Shown: positions 6,103 to 9,341 of the stretch, piece by piece
How positions within the stretch are numbered: position 1 is the stretch's first letter
Layout: the number at the start of each line of letters is the position of its first letter
Source of the DNA: Dehalococcoidales bacterium
GTDB taxonomy: Bacteria; Chloroflexota; Dehalococcoidia; Dehalococcoidales; UBA2162
Reading direction: 5' to 3'
Length of the DNA stretch: 9,341 nucleotides
NCBI GenBank assembly: GCA_020343555.1
Contig: CP070800.1
Location: 1,055,611 to 1,064,951 of the forward strand
Position numbers and translations under genes: made by a program
The notes under the pieces: model-generated
The model's input: only the letters and a program-made list of their open reading frames with translations
Databases searched by the model: none
Told to the model about the DNA's origin: nothing

Positions 6103-6131
6103 ATTCCCTCTTCTACAAAATACTCTGGTGC

Positions 6132-6161
6132 ATTATACCACACAACCAGCAGTATAAACAA
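6132..6161 (-). promoter_or_regulatory. Promoter of the rpsF-ssb-rpsR (and probably rpmH to khpB) transcript
   Basis: A perfect -10 box TATAAT (6132-6137) is extended by an upstream TGG (TGn). The -35 candidate TTGTTT (6156-6161) has an 18-bp spacer. The predicted start near 6125 leaves a very short leader to the rpsF GTG. It lies just downstream of the terminator-like hairpin that follows the glutamate-synthase-family gene. Confidence 0.8.
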
Positions 6162-6215
6162 TACACCCTGAACCTGTCTGAGTTTATCATCACTATACCT
6201 ATGAACTAAATCAGT

Positions 6216-6247
6216 AAAGGCTCCAGCCTATATTAGCCGGAGCCTTT
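6216..6247 (-). terminator. Terminator-like hairpin after the glutamate-synthase-family gene
   Basis: AAAGGCTCC (6216-6224) and GGAGCCTTT (6239-6247) are perfect 9-bp arms around a 14-nt loop. It sits about 22 nt after the TAG stop at 6270. On the minus strand the stem ends in TTT and is followed by ACTGATTT, so the U-tract is interrupted and termination may be partial. The plus-strand reading has no tract either. Confidence 0.6.
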
Positions 6248-6269
6248 GAAATCGGAATATGATGATTAA

Positions 6270-7859
6270 CTAGCCAAGAATCTCCATTGCTTCTTCCCTG
6301 TAGCAGTCCATCAGGTAAGGAATACCGGTAACCTTTGCACATTCTTCGGTCAGGGACATAAGGTTTTTTCGTGAGAGCGTCGGAACGCTGAAACTCCTGG
6401 CACCGGCCATCAGCTGTTGGAGGCCTACCTTGATCTTCTCCGAGTAGCTGTAGATACCGACGGCACCCAGCGGGATATTCTTCATCTCATCGGCGCCGAC
6501 TATATCTTTGACATCTTCGTAATTAACAAATATTTCTTCAGGTGTGGAACCGAACTGGCTGACCGTATTAGGTAATTTGCCATCCTGTAGCCACTGGGCA
6601 ATGTTCTTGCCTACCATACCGGGAATCATCAGGGCACGTCCCATGCAAACTGCTTTAACGAACGGTGCACCGAGCGCGAGAGCTTTGAAAACACCATCTT
6701 CGCTGCTGAATCCGCCGGCAAAGGCAATATCCGGTACCTTTTCTCCCCTGTCGGCAAGTTTGGTCAGGAACTCATAAGCCAGAGAGTGCAGGTAGAGACT
6801 GGGTATGCCCCATTCTTCCATCATTCTCCACGGACTCATACCGGTACCACCACTCGCACCGTCAAAGGTAAGTAGGTCGATCTTTGCATTTGTACTCCAT
6901 CTGATCGCCATCGCCAGTTCACGGAGACTATAAGCACCGGTTTTCAGGGTAACTCGTTTGAAACCGATGTCTCTAAGGCGCTGAACTTCGTTGTAGAATG
7001 CTTCCTCGCCGATAAATCCGAGACGGCTGTGCCGTTCGAATTCTTTTAGAGAGCCCTCTTTAAAAGCAGCCTGCGCCAGAGGATCTGAAGGATCAGGAGT
7101 AACGATGTAACCGCGTTTCTGCAGTTCAAGGGCTCTCTCCAGGCTACCGACTTTGATTTCACCGCCGATACATTTCGCGCCCTGGCCCCATTTCAGCTCG
7201 ATAGTATCAAGACCATGTTTCTTACAAACGTACTCAGCCACACCTAAACGAGTATCTTCTACGTTCATCTGGACAAGGATTTCACCATATCCCTGGTGAT
7301 AACGACGATAAGTTTCGATCCTGCGATCCATATCCGGTGCATTGGTAACTTTACCATTCGAATCAAGTTCCAGCTGGGGATCGATCCCGCACACATTTTC
7401 GCCACAGACCAGTGTAACACCGCTAAGAGCAGCGCCTACTGCAAAGTGTTCCCAGTTTTTACGGGCAATTTCAGTCGAGCCGAGAGCACCGGTAAAGATG
7501 GGGACTTTCATTTTAACCTTCTTGTCCCAGCCATACTCTGTCTCGGTGTTTACTGCAGGGAAGGTGGCAGTATCCGGTCCTCCTTCAACTCCGTCTGGCA
7601 GGCCTTCCGCACCAAGCGCATATCCCTGGATATTCAAGTGAGAATAATCGACAGGATAATTCTTGTCACCGCCGGCAGTTACATCACCAAAAGGTCCCGG
7701 GTAGATTAATTCGCGGCCACGGAAGGTAGCTTTGAAAACTTCGCAGTTTCCGGTACATCCATCCACACAGCGTGAGCATAATCCGCTTGAAGGAACTATA
7801 CTCCTAGAACGATTTGCCGTTCTGGTTGCTTCGTTAGCGTTCGGGGTTTGTAGATTCAT
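6270..7859 (-). CDS. FMN-binding glutamate synthase family protein (GltB central/FMN domain only)
   Basis: This is a cytoplasmic flavoenzyme of the glutamate synthase domain family, 529 aa, without the glutamine amidotransferase domain of full GltB. Residues about 90-500 carry the FMN barrel: KVPIFTGALGS (117-127), IELKWGQGAKCIGG (220-233), LLTFDGASGGTGMSPWRMMEEWG (329-351) and IAFAGGFSSEDGVFKALALGA (378-398). The [3Fe-4S] cysteine region of GltB, normally after AMGC, is replaced by CMGRALMIPGMVGKN, so that cluster is probably missing. The N-terminus has a compact motif C28-x2-C31-x3-C35-x3-C39 that could bind a metal or FeS cluster. The ATG at 7859 is chosen because a strong AGGAGG lies 8 nt upstream. 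A TTG at 7907 would include that SD. It follows nrpR by 89 nt, suggesting nitrogen control. The true amino donor and acceptor are unknown, and relatives include archaeal-type glutamate synthases and N-methylglutamate synthase subunits. Confidence 0.88.
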   Translation of the reverse strand: MNLQTPNANEATRTANRSRSIVPSSGLCSRCVDGCTGNCEVFKATFRGRELIYPGPFGDVTAGGDKNYPVDYSHLNIQGYALGAEGLPDGVEGGPDTATFPAVNTETEYGWDKKVKMKVPIFTGALGSTEIARKNWEHFAVGAALSGVTLVCGENVCGIDPQLELDSNGKVTNAPDMDRRIETYRRYHQGYGEILVQMNVEDTRLGVAEYVCKKHGLDTIELKWGQGAKCIGGEIKVGSLERALELQKRGYIVTPDPSDPLAQAAFKEGSLKEFERHSRLGFIGEEAFYNEVQRLRDIGFKRVTLKTGAYSLRELAMAIRWSTNAKIDLLTFDGASGGTGMSPWRMMEEWGIPSLYLHSLAYEFLTKLADRGEKVPDIAFAGGFSSEDGVFKALALGAPFVKAVCMGRALMIPGMVGKNIAQWLQDGKLPNTVSQFGSTPEEIFVNYEDVKDIVGADEMKNIPLGAVGIYSYSEKIKVGLQQLMAGARSFSVPTLSRKNLMSLTEECAKVTGIPYLMDCYREEAMEILG

Positions 7860-7948
7860 GAATTTTTCCTCCTGTTTATTTTGTTTTATCTTTAATTTCA
7901 GGGGCAAAATACCCCTTTAACGAAATAGGGTTACTCAGTTTTTAAAGC

Positions 7949-8950
7949 CTAGAGAAGAGATTCAAACTCAACCATCTCACCATAGTCCAGTAGGGTACTC
8001 ATCGCCCTGTTTTCAACCTCTATCCCGGATTCTACGGCGGCTGCCACCGGTGTCAATCCGCCAAGTAGTATCATTCCAATCCTGTTCAAACCAACGGATA
8101 TCCCACAAGTAGGTTCACTAGGATTCCCCATGTGAATAAGTCCGTGTATACCGGCTTCATGCAGTCTTTCTATGATTTCTTCAGTAAGTGTAAGACAATG
8201 AGCCGGAAGTTCCCGGAAATTAGCCAGTACCTTCCCTTCACCGTTACTCAACTTACTCCGTACATCTGTCATCCCGGCACGAATGAAAACTTCAGAAGGA
8301 TCAACTGTAGAGGCAGAATAATAAATCAGATCGACAAACCTCAAGGGAAGATTATTCCTCATCTGGAGAACACCGCCGAACTTTGAGTCTATAGGTATCC
8401 CAGCTTTTAACAGGCATCCGTTGATTATTAAACTACAAACAGTTGCTAGCCCTACCTTCCCACGAGGGATGAGTATATCACCCAGTTTTTCACCTTCGTT
8501 CGCTACCGCTACGCGATCACTGACACAGAAACCCTCTGAAAAGGCTTTCTTCATTTTCCCAATGGCACTACTGAATTTTGTTTTGTTAAATAAAGATACA
8601 TTAACCGGGACCATTCCGGTCGCTGTACCGACATCGAAAGTGGTACGGAAAGACAGGAGTTCTATTTTTTCGAGCACAAATCCTACTTTATCGGAAACCA
8701 GAGCGTCATTTAGCTCCTCAACACCGAGAGGAGTAATCACTCTGCCGTCTCTCCGTTCCAGCGGATGGGTAAGTCCACGCTCATCCATCAGCTTGAGATG
8801 ATATCGTACAGCTCTTTCACCAAGTTCAATACCATAATCTCTCAGTTTTATGGACAATAACTTGGCACCGAGTGGTTGTGGTGACTCCTTGAGAATTCTG
8901 AGGATCGATATTACCTTGCGTTCTACTACCTTGTTATCAGCACCTATCAT
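7949..8950 (-). CDS. nrpR: NrpR-type transcriptional repressor (winged helix plus DUF128/NrpR domain)
   Basis: This is a predicted DNA-binding nitrogen regulator of 333 aa. Residues about 8-75 form a winged helix (VERKVISILRILKESPQPLG, ERAVRYHLKLMDERGL, RRDGRVITPLGVEEL). Residues about 85-325 match one NrpR/DUF128 effector domain (DVGTATGMVPVNVSLF, GKVGLATVCSLIINGCLLKAGIP, SKFGGVLQMRN, AGIHGLIHMGNPSEPTCGIS, GMILLGGLTPVAAAVESGI). In methanogens NrpR represses nif and glnA, and 2-oxoglutarate relieves the repression. Here the same logic is inferred. Single-domain forms like this one exist, probably acting as multimers. The start is ATG at 8950 with AAGGA 5 nt upstream. Its own promoter has consensus boxes and an inverted repeat at the predicted start, suggesting autoregulation. 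The downstream glutamate-synthase-like gene is a likely target. Confidence 0.88.
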   Translation of the reverse strand: MIGADNKVVERKVISILRILKESPQPLGAKLLSIKLRDYGIELGERAVRYHLKLMDERGLTHPLERRDGRVITPLGVEELNDALVSDKVGFVLEKIELLSFRTTFDVGTATGMVPVNVSLFNKTKFSSAIGKMKKAFSEGFCVSDRVAVANEGEKLGDILIPRGKVGLATVCSLIINGCLLKAGIPIDSKFGGVLQMRNNLPLRFVDLIYYSASTVDPSEVFIRAGMTDVRSKLSNGEGKVLANFRELPAHCLTLTEEIIERLHEAGIHGLIHMGNPSEPTCGISVGLNRIGMILLGGLTPVAAAVESGIEVENRAMSTLLDYGEMVEFESLL

Positions 8951-8974
8951 GACATTCCTTGATTAAAACCTAGT

Positions 8975-9004
8975 GAAAACGTACCGACACCGGTAACCGT
9001 TTTC
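8975..9004. promoter_or_regulatory. Candidate operator of nrpR (imperfect 30-bp inverted repeat)
   Basis: The outer arms GAAAACG (8975-8981) and CGTTTTC (8998-9004) flank the inner arms TACCG (8982-8986) and CGGTA (8991-8995). The centre is ACAC, and a 2-nt insertion separates the right-hand arms. A second reading, on the minus strand, is GGAA-N6-TACC at 8992-9005. That is one base off both GGAA-N6-TTCC and GGTA-N6-TACC, the NrpR operators reported for Methanococcus and Methanosarcina. It lies from just after the -10 box across the predicted start site, an ideal position for a repressor. Confidence 0.65.
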
Positions 9005-9006
9005 CT

Positions 9007-9035
9007 ATTATATTTGAGACTAAATATAGTGTCAA
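9007..9035 (-). promoter_or_regulatory. Consensus sigma70 promoter of nrpR
   Basis: The -35 box TTGACA (9030-9035) and -10 box TATAAT (9007-9012) both match consensus exactly and have a 17-bp spacer. The predicted start is near 9000, giving a leader of about 50 nt before the nrpR ATG. Such a strong promoter for a regulator fits control by repression at the overlapping inverted repeat. Confidence 0.9.
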
Positions 9036-9159
9036 GTCTTGATTTTCGCCATTTATTTACATAAGTTTTTCTTACCAGTCAACAGTCCTGAACGCCTGAT
9101 TAAAAGATGAAAATATCAGTAAAAAAGCCAGTGAAAGAACAAATCTCAGGCTCGGATTG

Positions 9160-9188
9160 TTGCCCGGTGTCAAATGATATGATATACT
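9160..9188 (+). promoter_or_regulatory. rpsB: Promoter of rpsB
   Basis: The -35 candidate TTGCCC (9160-9165) and -10 box TATACT (9183-9188) have a 17-bp spacer, and a TGA before the -10 gives the extended TGn form. The predicted start near 9195 leaves about 28 nt of leader, with no room for a long S2-type regulatory leader. It is divergent from the nrpR promoter, about 120 bp away. Confidence 0.75.
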
Positions 9189-9222
9189 TTATGCTAGTTT
9201 ATTAGGAGAAAGGGGTATAATT

Positions 9223-9341
9223 TTGCCAGAAATTGTCTCAGTAAAACAGCTTCTGGAAGCTGGGGCTCATTTCGGACATCAGACAAGCCGATGGCATCCC
9301 CGCATGAAGAAATATATCTTCACAAAACGCGAGGGAATTCA
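9223..9341 (+). CDS. rpsB: 30S ribosomal protein S2, first 39 codons (3' end outside window)
   Basis: This is the N-terminal fragment of S2, a structural protein of the small ribosomal subunit. The visible sequence starts [20 protein letters not shown] and continues with [20 protein letters not shown]. This is the strongly conserved S2 N-terminus (LLEAGVHFGHQTrrWNPKMkkYIF). The start is TTG at 9223, with AGGAGAAAGGGG 7 or more nt upstream. No in-frame ATG is available at the right place. It is the only plus-strand gene in the window, is cut only by the window edge, and probably heads an rpsB-tsf type operon outside it. Confidence 0.96.
   Translation, partial: MPEIVSVKQLLEAGAHFGHQTSRWHPRMKKYIFTKREGI

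Noticed and set aside
7296..7709. Plus-strand open frames opposite the glutamate-synthase-family gene and nrpR (also 6544-6777, 7342-7641, 7732-7920, 8132-8386, 8421-8801)
   Set aside because: All are antisense to coherent family members and show no domain of their own.
7860..7907. Extended TTG start for the glutamate-synthase-family protein
   Set aside because: The extension would translate through a strong AGGAGG that is correctly placed for the ATG at 7859.

Overview
The window looks like the chromosome of an anaerobic bacterium, most plausibly a member of the Chloroflexota close to Dehalococcoidia. This placement is an inference from three things: the gene set, an IleRS of the GxHH-type lineage, and an NrpR-type nitrogen regulator that is better known from methanogenic archaea. 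GC content is moderate. Start codons are often not ATG (GTG for rpsF and rpsR, TTG for yidC and rpsB). Almost everything lies on the minus strand. Only rpsB, at the right edge, is on the plus strand.

Layout, read 5' to 3' on the minus strand from the right. (1) 8951-9222 is a divergent promoter region serving rpsB (plus) and nrpR (minus). The nrpR promoter is a perfect TTGACA-17-TATAAT, and an imperfect 30-bp inverted repeat lies over its predicted start site. (2) nrpR (7949-8950) is followed by a glutamate-synthase-family FMN enzyme (6270-7859) and a terminator-like hairpin. (3) A good promoter at 6132-6161 starts a long tandem run: rpsF, ssb, rpsR, rpmH, rnpA, yidD, an eight-bladed beta-propeller lipoprotein, yidC and khpB/jag. 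This joins two clusters that are usually separate in bacteria, with no convincing terminator between them. rplI is absent. (4) A separate sigma70 promoter abuts the khpB stop and drives an isoleucine T-box leader (ATC specifier, T-box sequence, attenuator hairpin). The leader controls ileS, which runs off the left edge with only 341 codons present.

Functionally, block 3 combines translation (S6, S18, L34), ssDNA binding, tRNA 5' maturation (RnpA) and membrane-protein insertion (YidD, YidC, the lipoprotein and the RNA-binding KhpB). Block 2 looks like a nitrogen-assimilation unit, with a 2-oxoglutarate-type repressor beside an ammonia/glutamate-metabolism enzyme.

The main items for a second look are: a 116-nt same-strand overlap in which the YidC basic tail and the conserved KhpB Jag_N domain are read from the same DNA in two frames; altered catalytic signatures in IleRS (GLHF instead of HxGH/GxHH, and GWDTQG instead of GWDxHG); the NrpR gene with a likely autoregulatory operator; and a glutamate-synthase-like enzyme that appears to have lost the usual 3Fe-4S cysteines but carries an N-terminal four-cysteine motif. 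No CRISPR array, tRNA, rRNA, insertion sequence or replication origin was seen.
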